This document shows, one piece after another, positions 40,909 to 49,320 of a stretch of 64,000 bases of DNA. Origin of the DNA: an uncultured Candidatus Saccharibacteria bacterium. GTDB taxonomy: Bacteria; Patescibacteria; Saccharimonadia; Saccharimonadales; UBA4665. A program made the translations under genes and the position numbers. Positions within the stretch are counted from its first letter, which is position 1. Every line of letters starts with the position of its first letter. Under the pieces are notes generated by a model. It did no database searches. It was not told the origin of the DNA and saw only the letters and a list, made by a program, of their open reading frames with translations. The DNA lies in the NCBI GenBank assembly GCA_946482285.1, contig CAMLQK010000001.1, positions 372,001 through 436,000 on the forward strand. Reading direction: 5' to 3'.

Positions 40909-41466
40909 ATGGACAGGACATTTGAACAGATTGCTGCACCATTTCAAACTGGCGAGATTAGCTTGCCAAAAGGCGTGGGTATAGAGGTTGGTATCATTGC
41001 GCATACGTCACCCGAAGAGTTGGAAGGCACTCTTCGTGACTTTGTGGGGGATACTGTTTTAAGTGAGCTGCTTGCTGGCCCCCAACCGGATGAGGGTCAG
41101 CTGTTCCAGTCATTCGAAGCCACCCATACCCTAGCAAGTAGCGTAGACAAAACGATTACCCGTTTGGGCCGGCGTCGGCATATAGCAAACTGCATCGCTG
41201 GTGTGCTGCTAGGAGCAGCCTTGGGTGTAGGGGCCTATAAGGGCGTAGAGCCTCTTGTATCAAAGGGAATTGAAGCTGCGGCGGGTACACACCAAAAGGA
41301 AGTTAAGACGGAGCGTGATAGTGGCCCTATTGCCGAGAACTCTCTTGGTATTGCGAGTGGTATTGGCGGTGTAACTGGAGGAGTGTTCGGCTATGTAATA
41401 GGCAGCTTACGCACTACTCGTAACGCCCACAACCGCGCCCAAAAAATCGTAGGCCATACCCGTTAG
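40909..41466 (+). CDS. Hypothetical membrane protein with two glycine-rich helices
   Basis: The 185-residue protein has a soluble N-terminal part (about 1-95), a membrane segment IANCIAGVLLGAALGVGAYKGV (about 100-120), a loop, and a second Gly-rich segment GIASGIGGVTGGVFGYVIGSL (about 148-168) with a basic tail. The glycine-zipper style of the two helices recalls small membrane proteins that oligomerise. No family recognised. It has a leaderless promoter. Confidence 0.55.
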   Translation: MDRTFEQIAAPFQTGEISLPKGVGIEVGIIAHTSPEELEGTLRDFVGDTVLSELLAGPQPDEGQLFQSFEATHTLASSVDKTITRLGRRRHIANCIAGVLLGAALGVGAYKGVEPLVSKGIEAAAGTHQKEVKTERDSGPIAENSLGIASGIGGVTGGVFGYVIGSLRTTRNAHNRAQKIVGHTR

Positions 41467-41503
41467 GTGCAAGTTCCCATATTACACCCATGCAATACTG
41501 CGC

Positions 41504-41509
41504 TATAGT
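41504..41509 (+). promoter_or_regulatory. -10 box, leaderless start at 41517
   Basis: TATAGT, seven bases, ATG 41517. Confidence 0.5.
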
Positions 41510-41516
41510 AGTGCAT

Positions 41517-41909
41517 ATGAAAACAACATCTATGTCACCCAAGCAAAAAGCAGCTCAAACTATCCTTGTGGTATTGGCAGTGTCGGCAGTCCTTGCAGGC
41601 CTTGGCAGTCTGGCCGACCTTCTGGATACTCCAAAAGATACATTAGCAGTCGAAACCTGGCGTACTGTCGGCTTCTTTACCTTTGCGGCACTTTTTAGTC
41701 TGCTCGCTAAAAAGCCGGACACCAATCGTGAGTTATGGGGAATTGTATTCGCCAATAAATTGGCTCTAAGCGCTATAGGTATACTGTACCTGGTTAATGG
41801 TGGTATTGATGGTGCAAGCGATTTTGTAACGTTTGATGGGGCAATCACAATATTGCTGGTGGTCGCAGGAGTTCTGCAGGGTGTTTGGAAACGAAAGCCT
41901 GCACAGTAG
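41517..41909 (+). CDS. Small four-helix membrane protein
   Basis: The 130-residue protein has four hydrophobic segments (TILVVLAVSAVLAGLGSL, TVGFFTFAALFSLLA, GIVFANKLALSAIGILYLV, AITILLVVAGVLQGVW), a basic N-terminus and C-terminus, and resembles many small uncharacterised inner-membrane proteins. An ATG at 41490 is upstream, but the -10 box argues for 41517. Function unknown. Confidence 0.65.
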   Translation: MKTTSMSPKQKAAQTILVVLAVSAVLAGLGSLADLLDTPKDTLAVETWRTVGFFTFAALFSLLAKKPDTNRELWGIVFANKLALSAIGILYLVNGGIDGASDFVTFDGAITILLVVAGVLQGVWKRKPAQ

Positions 41910-42058
41910 CCTTGTTTAAGGGCTTGCATAACACCTTCGTCATCCATGCGCCAGGCCGTAATACACAGGGGTGGCGATTGCGTATCCATAAGCAAATTGA
42001 TATCGTAATAGTAAGAAGGTCTAGCAAATAATAAATGGATATATAAGAAAGGTACGTT

Positions 42059-43045
42059 ATGGCTCGTCTTCCGGTTCCTGGCGGTGATGATGGCTCGTGG
42101 GGGCAAGTCCTCAATGACTTTTTAAGTGTTTCTCATGCAAGTGACGGTACTCTCACAGACAGTGCTGTTACGGACGCTGGAGCAGCTTCTGACACGATGG
42201 TTGTCCATAATACTGGGGCAGAAGCCATTGCTGGCACCAAAACATTTAGTGCTTCACCTGTCGTACCCACGCCCTCTTTAGGCAGCCAGGCAGCCAATAA
42301 AACGTATGTAGATTCTGTGGCTGGCGCCGGTGCTCCGGATGCTACCACGACAACAAAAGGTATCCTGCAGCTTGCTGGTGACCTTAGCGGCACAGCTAGT
42401 TTACCTACTGTGCCGGAATTGGCAAACAAACAGCCACTGGACAGTGACCTCACTGCTATTGCTGGCTTGTCTGCAACCGACAACGATGTCATCCAGCGCA
42501 AAGCTGGTTCCTGGGCTAGCCGCACGCCGGCGCAGCTTAAAACTGACCTGTCGTTGACAAAAAATGATGTTGGTCTGAGCAATGTGCCGAATGTTGATGC
42601 TACTGACCGTACTAACCATACGGGTACCCAAACAGCAAGCACTATCTCGGACTTTGCTACGGCAGCCCAAACTGCGCTTGCAAGCGATTTAGCTACCAAA
42701 GTATCTGTTGCTGATGGCGGTGGCGAAACCTACTTTGATGCTGGTAATACGGGCGCTGCCATAACCCTTAACTTGGCGAATGGTAATGTTCAGAAAATTA
42801 CCCTAACCGCAAACTGTACCATTACGCTTACAAGTCCCGCTAGCGGTGTTATGCGCTCGCTTACGCTGCTTGTTTTCCAGGATGCCGTCGGCTTGCGTAC
42901 TATTACCTGGCCCGCCAGTGTCAAATGGGGTACTGCTGGCGCACCCATCCTAACCCTTACAGCTTCTCGAATGGATATGATCTCGTTGTTTACTGTTGAT
43001 GGTGGTACGAACTGGTACGGGGCACTTGGAGCGAAAGGGTTCTAA
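42059..43045 (+). CDS. Phage tail-fibre-like protein
   Basis: The 328-residue protein shows fibre signatures: GSWGQVLNDFLSVSHASDG, the repeated KTFSASPVVPTPSLGSQAANKTYVDSVAGAGAPDATTTTKGILQLAGDLSGTA, and DLSLTKNDVGLSNVPNVDATDRTNHTGTQTASTISDFATAAQTALAS, which are common in tail fibres (NDVGL-NV-N-, TG-Q, G-V-LAGDL--G). The C-terminal beta domain reads GNTGAAITLNLANGNVQKITLTANCTITLTS. There is no signal peptide and no other phage structural gene next to it. AAAGG precedes ATG 42059. It is followed after three bases by a LamG lectin gene. Likely a surface or injected fibre for contact with a host cell. Confidence 0.75.
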   Translation: MARLPVPGGDDGSWGQVLNDFLSVSHASDGTLTDSAVTDAGAASDTMVVHNTGAEAIAGTKTFSASPVVPTPSLGSQAANKTYVDSVAGAGAPDATTTTKGILQLAGDLSGTASLPTVPELANKQPLDSDLTAIAGLSATDNDVIQRKAGSWASRTPAQLKTDLSLTKNDVGLSNVPNVDATDRTNHTGTQTASTISDFATAAQTALASDLATKVSVADGGGETYFDAGNTGAAITLNLANGNVQKITLTANCTITLTSPASGVMRSLTLLVFQDAVGLRTITWPASVKWGTAGAPILTLTASRMDMISLFTVDGGTNWYGALGAKGF

Positions 43046-43048
43046 AAC

Positions 43049-43732
43049 ATGGTTCTTCCTTCATTCCGCGTCTCTGCTATCAGAAGACGCGAACAGCATC
43101 CGAACCTTATTGCAGCATGGGGTTTTGATGAGGCAGCTGGCACAACTGCTCGTGATAGTTCGGAACATAGCCTCCCGTTGACGGTTAATGGCGGTAGTAG
43201 TTGGGTTAGCGGACACTCTGGCGGTACTGCCATTGCCAACACTGGTACTGGGGGCGCGATCCGGACTAGCTGGACGAGCCTGAGCTCACCAGTAACGATT
43301 ATGTGCTGGGCCCGCCCCACAGACCTTACTGCTGGCACAAACCGCCCGCTCATTGGTGTATGGGACGGAACCGATGCCTCTGGAGCCACACAAGTCGCAA
43401 TATGGGCGCAGCGGGGTGATTTCAGTACCCCCAATGTCTTGCAGGGCAACGTCCGCGTGGATGGTGGCCTGGTGGCAGTCAGCCAATCTGCTCTGACTCT
43501 TAATACTTGGGTGCATGTGGCGCTATCTTTCGATGGCACTTCATTGCGCCTTTTCCGCGATGGTGCGCAGGTAAGCAGCTTTACGAATACCGGTGGTATC
43601 GGTGCCGGTACCTTTAGTTTCCTTGTTGTTCCGAGTGCGGCAAATGCCCAAGTAGATGATGTCCGTGTGTTTAATACTGCACTAAACGCAGCGCAGATCA
43701 CTGGCTTTATGGGCGACCCTGTGGCCCCGTAG
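43049..43732 (+). CDS. LamG/concanavalin-like lectin protein
   Basis: The 227-residue protein is a single LamG-type domain: LIAAWGFDEAAGTTARDSSEHSLPLTVNG at the start, then VTIMCWARPTD, NTWVHVALSFDGTSLRLFRDGAQVSSF, and AQVDDVRVFNTALNAAQITGF at the end. Such domains bind glycans. No signal peptide. It is three bases after the fibre gene, so both should be co-expressed and might form one fibre-lectin complex. It may help attachment to a host bacterium. Confidence 0.85.
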   Translation: MVLPSFRVSAIRRREQHPNLIAAWGFDEAAGTTARDSSEHSLPLTVNGGSSWVSGHSGGTAIANTGTGGAIRTSWTSLSSPVTIMCWARPTDLTAGTNRPLIGVWDGTDASGATQVAIWAQRGDFSTPNVLQGNVRVDGGLVAVSQSALTLNTWVHVALSFDGTSLRLFRDGAQVSSFTNTGGIGAGTFSFLVVPSAANAQVDDVRVFNTALNAAQITGFMGDPVAP

Positions 43733-43802
43733 GCGACAATGTCTTCAATATTAGTTGTTATTTTTACCTCATTTATCAGAGGTGGCAGAATATAATCTAA
43801 AC

Positions 43803-43830
43803 TGAAATGACACAAATTTGTGTTATTTCA
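43803..43830. promoter_or_regulatory. 28-bp palindromic operator of GbsR-like gene
   Basis: The 28 bases from TGAAATGACACAAA to TTTGTGTTATTTCA form an inverted repeat with one mismatched pair. It lies upstream of -10 TATACT (43841-43846) and covers the -35 position, so the regulator encoded next probably represses itself. Confidence 0.65.
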
Positions 43831-43840
43831 GTTATTTGTG

Positions 43841-43846
43841 TATACT
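43841..43846 (+). promoter_or_regulatory. -10 box, leaderless start at 43853
   Basis: TATACT, six bases, ATG 43853. Confidence 0.55.
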
Positions 43847-43852
43847 ACGGGT

Positions 43853-44329
43853 ATGAACAACGATAAAATATTGATCTTTGCTGATCACATGGGCCGTTAC
43901 AACGCCCAGCGCCACGGCTTGCCACCTGTTATGGGGCGGGTTGTTGGTTACTTATCGGTTTGTGAGCCAATGGAACAGTCGATTAACGACATAGCCGATG
44001 CATTGCTCACCAGCCGCAGTGCTGTTAATAACGCGCTTAAAATGCTTGAGACACAGAACCTCATTACGCGTTCTCGCCCGGCGGGTACTCGCGCCGACCT
44101 GATTAGCCTTAATTCCATTAGTATGCAGAGTGGTTTCAACCCGGAGGAATACCAGGAGCTGGCAAACTTGGCGCGCGAAGGTCTGGAGTTGTTGAAAGAT
44201 GCTCCGCCGCAGCGGCGTGAAGCGCTGGAGGCTACTGCCTCGCTTGGCGACTTTTTGGCAGAGCGACTGCCAAAATTGTATGAAGAGTGGAACGAGCATT
44301 ACAAAAAATCTAAGAATACAGGCAAATAA
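43853..44329 (+). CDS. GbsR/MarR-like regulator of ABC exporter operon
   Basis: The 158-residue protein is a winged-helix regulator of the GbsR type: PPVMGRVVGYLSVCEPMEQSINDIADALLTSRSAVNNALKMLETQNLITRSRPAGTRADLISLNS, with the recognition helix at SRSAVNNALKML, and a helical C-terminal dimerisation part. It heads an operon with DUF1048, an ABC ATPase and an ABC permease (gaps 10, 11 and 1 bases), and a 28-bp palindrome sits over its promoter. It likely senses a toxic compound that the pump removes. Confidence 0.84.
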   Translation: MNNDKILIFADHMGRYNAQRHGLPPVMGRVVGYLSVCEPMEQSINDIADALLTSRSAVNNALKMLETQNLITRSRPAGTRADLISLNSISMQSGFNPEEYQELANLAREGLELLKDAPPQRREALEATASLGDFLAERLPKLYEEWNEHYKKSKNTGK

Positions 44330-44339
44330 AGGAGATAAT

Positions 44340-44684
44340 ATGAACGACTTTTTAAACAAGATTATTGGCGACTTGGAAGGCAAGAAAGAGTGGAAGGCAT
44401 TGGAGTCCCGCGCCAAGACACTACCCGCTGATTACCAGGTGGTATATAACGAAATGAAGCACTATGTCTGGCAGGGCGGCACAGGTGTGATGGACCCAAG
44501 CAATATGTTCAAGCGTGCCGTTGACTTGTTTGAAGAAGGTGCGGCAAGCGGCAAGCATGTACTCGAAGTTACGGGTAACGATATTGCGGCATTCGTAGAT
44601 AATCTGGTACAGGATGAAAAAACATACACCGATGGCTTGCGTGAAAAATTAAACCGCAGTATTGCGGACAAACTTGGGAAATAG
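44340..44684 (+). CDS. DUF1048-family protein
   Basis: The 114-residue protein resembles the DUF1048 family (helical, often next to PadR regulators and ABC exporters): MNDFLNKIIGDLEGKKEWKALESRAKTLPADYQVVYNEMKHYVWQ, then MDPSNMFKRAVDLFEEGAASGKHVLEVTGNDIAAFVDNLVQDEKTYTDGLREKLNRSI. GGAG precedes ATG 44340. Function is unknown; the operon context implies a helper of regulation or export. Confidence 0.82.
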   Translation: MNDFLNKIIGDLEGKKEWKALESRAKTLPADYQVVYNEMKHYVWQGGTGVMDPSNMFKRAVDLFEEGAASGKHVLEVTGNDIAAFVDNLVQDEKTYTDGLREKLNRSIADKLGK

Positions 44685-44695
44685 CAGAGACGTAT

Positions 44696-45628
44696 ATGAA
44701 GTCAGCAATTACCGTACAGGAGCTCACCAAAGGGTTCAAAAAACATTCCGTACTAAAGGGCGTCAGTTTTACGGTTAAGAGTGGTGAAATATTTGCACTG
44801 CTTGGATCTAACGGCGCAGGTAAAACAACTACCATCAATATCCTCACAACACTTATGCGGGCAGACAGCGGCAGCGCAACAGTCAATGGCTTTGATGTCG
44901 CCAAACAAGCCGGCAATGTCCGCCAGAGTATCAGCTTGACGGGGCAGTTTGCGGCAGTAGACGACATGTTGACGGCACGCGAAAATTTGGAACTGATTGG
45001 CGATTTACGGCATGTCGATAATCCTGGCCAGACAGCCGCAGACCTATTGCAACAGTTCGACCTTACGGATGCGGCCGACCGCCGTGTGGCTACGTTCTCG
45101 GGCGGTATGCGCCGCCGTCTAGACATTGCCATGAGTCTTATCGGCAATCCGTTTATTATCTTTTTGGACGAGCCAACGACTGGCCTTGACCCAGAGGCTC
45201 GCAAAAAAATGTGGGAGGCAATTCGCCTACTTGCCAAGGGCGGTACGACGATCTTCCTTACTACCCAATATCTTGATGAAGCCGATGAGTTGGCTGATAC
45301 TATTGCTGTATTGCACGAGGGCACTATTGTTGCCAATGGCACTGCTAAGGAGCTAAAAAAACTTGTACCGGGCGGCCTTATTAAGCTGACGTTCCAAGAT
45401 GAGAAGCAGCGTATAGCAGCAGCGGCCGCCTTGGGTAAACACCATCAAATAAGCCATGCAGCTGGCACGACGCTTTCTGTGGACGCTGGTGTGGGCGCTG
45501 CACGTATTGCCGAGTTGTTTACCGACTTGCGTGATGCCAAGATCGAACCAACCGATTTTGCCCACCAAGCGCCAACACTCGACGAAGTATTCTTTAAGCT
45601 GACCGGCAAAACCAAGGAGGATAAATAG
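44696..45628 (+). CDS. ABC transporter ATPase, DrrA-like
   Basis: The 310-residue ATPase has Walker A LLGSNGAGKTTTINIL, signature FSGGMRRRLDIAMSL, Walker B IIFLDEPTTGLDPEARKKMWEAIR and H-loop region LTTQYLDEADELAD. Its C-terminal extra domain (about 220-310) is typical of DrrA-type exporters of antibiotics such as daunorubicin. It works with the permease in the next gene. Confidence 0.92.
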   Translation: MKSAITVQELTKGFKKHSVLKGVSFTVKSGEIFALLGSNGAGKTTTINILTTLMRADSGSATVNGFDVAKQAGNVRQSISLTGQFAAVDDMLTARENLELIGDLRHVDNPGQTAADLLQQFDLTDAADRRVATFSGGMRRRLDIAMSLIGNPFIIFLDEPTTGLDPEARKKMWEAIRLLAKGGTTIFLTTQYLDEADELADTIAVLHEGTIVANGTAKELKKLVPGGLIKLTFQDEKQRIAAAAALGKHHQISHAAGTTLSVDAGVGAARIAELFTDLRDAKIEPTDFAHQAPTLDEVFFKLTGKTKEDK

Positions 45629-45629
45629 C

Positions 45630-46391
45630 ATGTATGCCCTTAAAGATACGTGGACGATGGCCAAGCGCAGCCTGCGCCATATTATCCGCAGCTCAGACAC
45701 TCTTATAACCGTGGTTATTACACCAGTTGCATTGCTATTAATGTTTGTCTACGTTTTGGGCGGTGCCCTCGAGGCTCAAGCTGGCTCGGTAAAGTATATC
45801 GACTACATTACGCCCGGGATTATCATATTCACCGTTATTAGCGGGGTGGCATACGCTGCTTTCCGTTTGAATACAGATGTCCAAAAAGGGATAATCAACC
45901 GCTTCCGGACCATGCCAATTGCGCCAGCTTCCATCCTGGGCGGCCAGGCGGCATCGTCGGCGCTTTCTAACCTGTTTTCATCACTGATTGTGTTGGGTGT
46001 GGCTTTTGCCGCAGGCTTCCGGACTGATGCTGGCATAGCTGAATGGCTGTTGTTTGCCGGGCTGCTGGTGCTGCTGACTATGGCGATGACCTGGATGGCG
46101 ATTTACTTTGGCATCAAGGCCGCATCGGTTGAAGGTGCTAGCTCGTTTAGCTATCTGCTGATGTTCCTTGTTTTCCTAAGCCCATCATTTGTGCCGACTT
46201 CATCCATGACGTCAGTGTTGCGCGGCTTTGCCGACAACCAACCTTTTACGCCTATCATTGAAACAATGCGCTCGCTGCTAACCAATGGTACTGCGGGCAG
46301 CAAGGCGGGACTAGCCTTTGCTTGGACTATTGGTATCCTCGTATTGTTCTATGTCCTGTCTGTCCAGGCGTATAAGAAACGGTCGTTGTAG
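45630..46391 (+). CDS. ABC transporter permease, DrrB-like
   Basis: The 253-residue membrane protein has six hydrophobic segments and the ABC-2 permease pattern: RHIIRSSDTLITVVITPVALLLMFVYVLGGAL, YIDYITPGIIIFTVISGVAYAAFRLNTDVQKGIINRFRTMPIAPASILGGQA and SFSYLLMFLVFLSPSFVPTSSM with DNQPFTPIIETMRSLL. AGGAGG lies 10 bases before ATG 45630, in the ATPase gene end. It forms the channel half of the exporter. Confidence 0.9.
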   Translation: MYALKDTWTMAKRSLRHIIRSSDTLITVVITPVALLLMFVYVLGGALEAQAGSVKYIDYITPGIIIFTVISGVAYAAFRLNTDVQKGIINRFRTMPIAPASILGGQAASSALSNLFSSLIVLGVAFAAGFRTDAGIAEWLLFAGLLVLLTMAMTWMAIYFGIKAASVEGASSFSYLLMFLVFLSPSFVPTSSMTSVLRGFADNQPFTPIIETMRSLLTNGTAGSKAGLAFAWTIGILVLFYVLSVQAYKKRSL

Positions 46392-46408
46392 CGTTAAACG
46401 CGTATCAT

Positions 46409-46447
46409 ACTCCAAAAGAGACCACCCAGGTGGTCTCTTTTTGTAAA
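46409..46447 (+). terminator. Terminator of ABC exporter operon
   Basis: AAAGAGACCACC-CA-GGTGGTCTCTTTTTG directly after the permease gene; it also faces the convergent regulator gene. Confidence 0.85.
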
Positions 46448-46467
46448 CACCGCCTGGGTCTTGGACA

Positions 46468-47181
46468 TCAATACGTTTCTTTGAAAACACCGGGAGTGAG
46501 TCCGGTAATGCGTTTAAATTCTTTAATAAGGTGGGACTGGTCGGCATAGTACAGGCTGGGATTATTCTGCAGGCTGTTCTGAAATTTGAGTATTCTAATA
46601 AAGTCGCTGGGCGACAAAGCTGTCTGGGCTTTGAAAATACGACGGAGTTGGCGTGAGGTGTAGCCGCTAACTTGCTCGAGGTCTTGCACAGTATGCAGCT
46701 TGCTTGCGTGCGCTATTATATGGGACATAAGCCAATTCTCTTTGACTGTCTTTTGCTGCATCAGATTGGCTGTGTACTGTTCTAGCTGTGCACGCCGTTG
46801 TTGGGCGGTTGAAGCACTGGCAAGCAGGGTACCCAGCGATCGTTCTGCTTGTGTAATCCGAAAGCTACCCTGCAAGACGCCGGGCAGAAGCCGGATGCCG
46901 ACATAGTGAAAATCCGTGCCCAGCGATATCTGTGTTGCATCTTTGGCGGATGCCATAATAAATACTGCGTCGGTGTTTTGTGGTGCTTTTACATCAAAAA
47001 TAATATCGGTACAAACATCTGGCAATACTAAATATTCACACCGCTCAGCCAAGTGACGGTTGGTTTTTAGCTCCCAGGTTACAAAGGCAATATGCCGTAG
47101 CTCCTCTGGCACTATCCACTCGCGGTAGGTTACAGCGTTTCGGATATGGGCAGGTATGCCAATTTGCCGTGGCTTATACAT
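46468..47181 (-). CDS. AraC-family transcriptional regulator
   Basis: The 237-residue protein has the AraC DNA-binding domain at its end: HIIAHASKLHTVQDLEQVSGYTSRQLRRIFKAQTALSPSDFIRILKFQNSLQNN and ADQSHLIKEFKRITGLTPGVFK. The N-terminal 130 residues are a beta-rich ligand domain of the type seen with DUF6597-like AraC proteins (YLVLPDVCTDIIFDV, VGIRLLPGVLQ). TATAGT (47194-47189) is seven bases from ATG 47181. The signal and targets are unknown. Confidence 0.85.
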   Translation of the reverse strand: MYKPRQIGIPAHIRNAVTYREWIVPEELRHIAFVTWELKTNRHLAERCEYLVLPDVCTDIIFDVKAPQNTDAVFIMASAKDATQISLGTDFHYVGIRLLPGVLQGSFRITQAERSLGTLLASASTAQQRRAQLEQYTANLMQQKTVKENWLMSHIIAHASKLHTVQDLEQVSGYTSRQLRRIFKAQTALSPSDFIRILKFQNSLQNNPSLYYADQSHLIKEFKRITGLTPGVFKETY

Positions 47182-47188
47182 GGTATGT

Positions 47189-47194
47189 ACTATA
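47189..47194 (-). promoter_or_regulatory. -10 box, leaderless start at 47181
   Basis: TATAGT on the minus strand, seven bases before ATG. Confidence 0.5.
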
Positions 47195-47221
47195 CCAAAA
47201 ATGCATTAATGCCAGCGTCCG

Positions 47222-47857
47222 TTACTGCTGCCTGGCCTTATGTCTGTGATAGGCTTCATCTATTTTGGGAATGAGGTCGGGGTCATCCCATCCTTGGATA
47301 CGTACAAGGTTTTCCGATTCAGGGTTCCTATTATATGGACGGTCGAAAACCACGTGCTCCCATGTTGCCGTGTGTGCGCCCTTTAGCGGTGCAGGACGAT
47401 CTTCTATCAGAACAGCTCCTTGCACCTCGTGCTTCTTATCTGAAAAAACTGTATTGGCAACCACTACTTCTCCAAAAAAAGGTACAAAATGCTCACGGAT
47501 CCAGCCAAGCTTATTTTCAGCACAAAAGGGTGCGAATTGCTGCGGGCGTAATGTTGTACAAAAGCGGGGATCGTATCCTGCTTCTAGCAGCGCTGCCCAG
47601 CCTTCTATGACATGGGGCATAAGCGGTAAGCGGCGTTCGTAAGTAGGTTCGTTAATGACAGACCAAATCGTGTCTGCATGCTCGGCTGGATAGTTCTCGT
47701 GGATATATAGTGACGGGGGATATTCGTTGGGGTTAAGCCTTTTAATGTGTGGGTGATGCTGCTCTATTGCAGCTAGGATAGGAGCTTCAAAGTCGGCACT
47801 GACGCCGTCAATGTCAACAAGTACTGTCCTTTTTTCGTTGATTGCATGTATTTCCAT
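47222..47857 (-). CDS. 5'(3')-deoxyribonucleotidase-like HAD protein
   Basis: The 211-residue HAD-fold protein starts with VLVDIDGVSADFEAPILAAI (catalytic DIDGV), has the cap with the YIHENYPAEHADTIWSVINEPTYERRLPLMPHVIEGWAALLEAGY stretch, RFCTTLRP (motif II Thr) and VLIEDRPAPLKGA (motif IV). This pattern is that of the NT5C nucleotidase group, which removes phosphate from deoxyribonucleotides. Leaderless start at 47857 with TATACT (47869-47864). It may control nucleotide pools or process scavenged nucleotides. Confidence 0.8.
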   Translation of the reverse strand: MEIHAINEKRTVLVDIDGVSADFEAPILAAIEQHHPHIKRLNPNEYPPSLYIHENYPAEHADTIWSVINEPTYERRLPLMPHVIEGWAALLEAGYDPRFCTTLRPQQFAPFCAENKLGWIREHFVPFFGEVVVANTVFSDKKHEVQGAVLIEDRPAPLKGAHTATWEHVVFDRPYNRNPESENLVRIQGWDDPDLIPKIDEAYHRHKARQQ

Positions 47858-47863
47858 GCCTTT

Positions 47864-47869
47864 AGTATA
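47864..47869 (-). promoter_or_regulatory. -10 box, leaderless start at 47857
   Basis: TATACT on the minus strand, six bases before ATG. Confidence 0.5.
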
Positions 47870-47901
47870 CCGTTGGCATATGAAAAAAATATGGTACTTG
47901 C

Positions 47902-47942
47902 GGGTGTGGTAGTGGACGGACTTTTAATCCACTACCACACCC
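47902..47942. repeat. Perfect 15-bp-arm palindrome downstream of MFS gene
   Basis: GGGTGTGGTAGTGGA (47902-47916) pairs exactly with TCCACTACCACACCC (47928-47942) with an 11-base loop, 8 bases past the MFS stop codon. TTTTTTT occurs about 12 bases later on the minus strand, so it may end transcription. Confidence 0.75.
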
Positions 47943-47949
47943 CGATCTC

Positions 47950-49176
47950 CTAGTGCGGGTCAGACAGTTGTCTGGTGCCGTGCGAGGCGCGCAGTTGCCG
48001 GGCATAGCATAAGCTGCCGAATGCCAGTACCGTTACGCCAATAACTACCAGCGTGGTGTCGGTTGGTAGGCTTTTTTGCACAAGGCCAATCGGAATAATG
48101 GTGATCCCGAAGAGCGCCTTTACCGAGCTGTAGGTCGATTGTGCGGTGGTAGTTTGGTGCTGTGGCACGGCGTCATTGATAGCGTTGGCCATGAGGGCTT
48201 GGACTAGCGTGAATTCCATGGCTGTCGCTAGCAGAAGCGCGATGGGTCCGGCCTTGCTGAGGCTGCCTAGGGGTAGTCCGGAAGCCACTGCCGAGCCGCC
48301 AACCACGGCAAGCAATAGTAGTTGCGTGCGCATATCCCCCAGCCTCTTGTATAGCGGGGTGCTACACAGCGCTAGGACAGTGCCAACAATGGCGCGGATG
48401 AGGTAGAGCCAGCCAAAAACGTTCTTGCCGAAGCCGGCATTGGCCATGTCGGGCTGGATAAGCCAGAGTGTGGCAAGCGCTCCTGTGCTGACGGTCCCCG
48501 CCAGCAGCATACGCCAGCGAATGTCGGGTCGTCGCACGAACAGTGTCAGCAGGACGTCACCTAGCAGCTGTCGGCTGGGCATTTGCCGGGTACTGTGCTT
48601 GTCCACCAGAAGGACGGCGGCAGCCAGGCCGACAAGGAAGGTCACAGGCTGGGCCTCGAAGACCATATCAATTCCGAACCGGTTAAACAGTACGGCACCG
48701 ATGACCACACCCGTGATGGCACCAGCGCCACTGTACCGTGGGCTCGTCATATTGAACCTGCTGGTTTCTGCTGCGGCAGATGAAGCCTTGACAATCGAGT
48801 TGACTGTGCTGCTCGTCATGCTCCACGAGATGCTGGTGAGTACAGTGGCCGCGGCCATTTCCCAGAAGGTTTTAGCCTGCGAGATTGCCCACGAGCTAAA
48901 CACCTGAAGGATGAGCCCAGTAACCAGTACACGCTTGTTCCCCTTGCCGTCGGCAGCTAAGCCGAAAGCTATTTCCGAGATGCCGGTGAAGATAGCCAGG
49001 ATGGCTAAAGTACCGAAGATCTGCAGATAATCGAGGCCAGCTTTCTCGTAGAACGTGGTGGTGTACGAGATTCCGAAGTGCGTTGCCCACATGGTGGTGA
49101 GCACGCGGCCGAGCGCACGGTTGCGCCGTCCGTCTTCAGCCCATAAGCAGCTGGGCCAGTTTGTCAAATTACGCAC
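47950..49176 (-). CDS. MFS transporter
   Basis: The 408-residue protein has about 12 hydrophobic helices and MFS features: GRVLTTMWATHFGISYTTTFYEKAG, EIAFGLAADGKGNKRVLVTGL (motif A-like), LYKRLGDMRTQLLLL (second motif A). It resembles DHA3/small-solute MFS proteins; the substrate is unknown. The start is GTG 49176 with AAAGGGA upstream. G/C-ending codons are more common than in native genes, similar to the high-G+C set but less extreme. A perfect palindrome follows it. Confidence 0.84.
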   Translation of the reverse strand: MRNLTNWPSCLWAEDGRRNRALGRVLTTMWATHFGISYTTTFYEKAGLDYLQIFGTLAILAIFTGISEIAFGLAADGKGNKRVLVTGLILQVFSSWAISQAKTFWEMAAATVLTSISWSMTSSTVNSIVKASSAAAETSRFNMTSPRYSGAGAITGVVIGAVLFNRFGIDMVFEAQPVTFLVGLAAAVLLVDKHSTRQMPSRQLLGDVLLTLFVRRPDIRWRMLLAGTVSTGALATLWLIQPDMANAGFGKNVFGWLYLIRAIVGTVLALCSTPLYKRLGDMRTQLLLLAVVGGSAVASGLPLGSLSKAGPIALLLATAMEFTLVQALMANAINDAVPQHQTTTAQSTYSSVKALFGITIIPIGLVQKSLPTDTTLVVIGVTVLAFGSLCYARQLRASHGTRQLSDPH

Positions 49177-49320
49177 TATGTCCCTTTCGGGCCGTGAAGA
49201 TAGAGCGGTTGCTCCTTTTTACTCTTATACCATGGATATGAAAAAAATCACATCCTAACACACCGGTAGCATCTGATGCTACAATGCAAGTAAGCATATG
49301 TTTTTTATAACGGAGGGACC

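Noticed and set aside
42059..43732. Prophage remnant around the tail-fibre-like gene
   Set aside because: Neighbours on both sides are membrane and exporter genes with native codon use; no other phage gene is seen.
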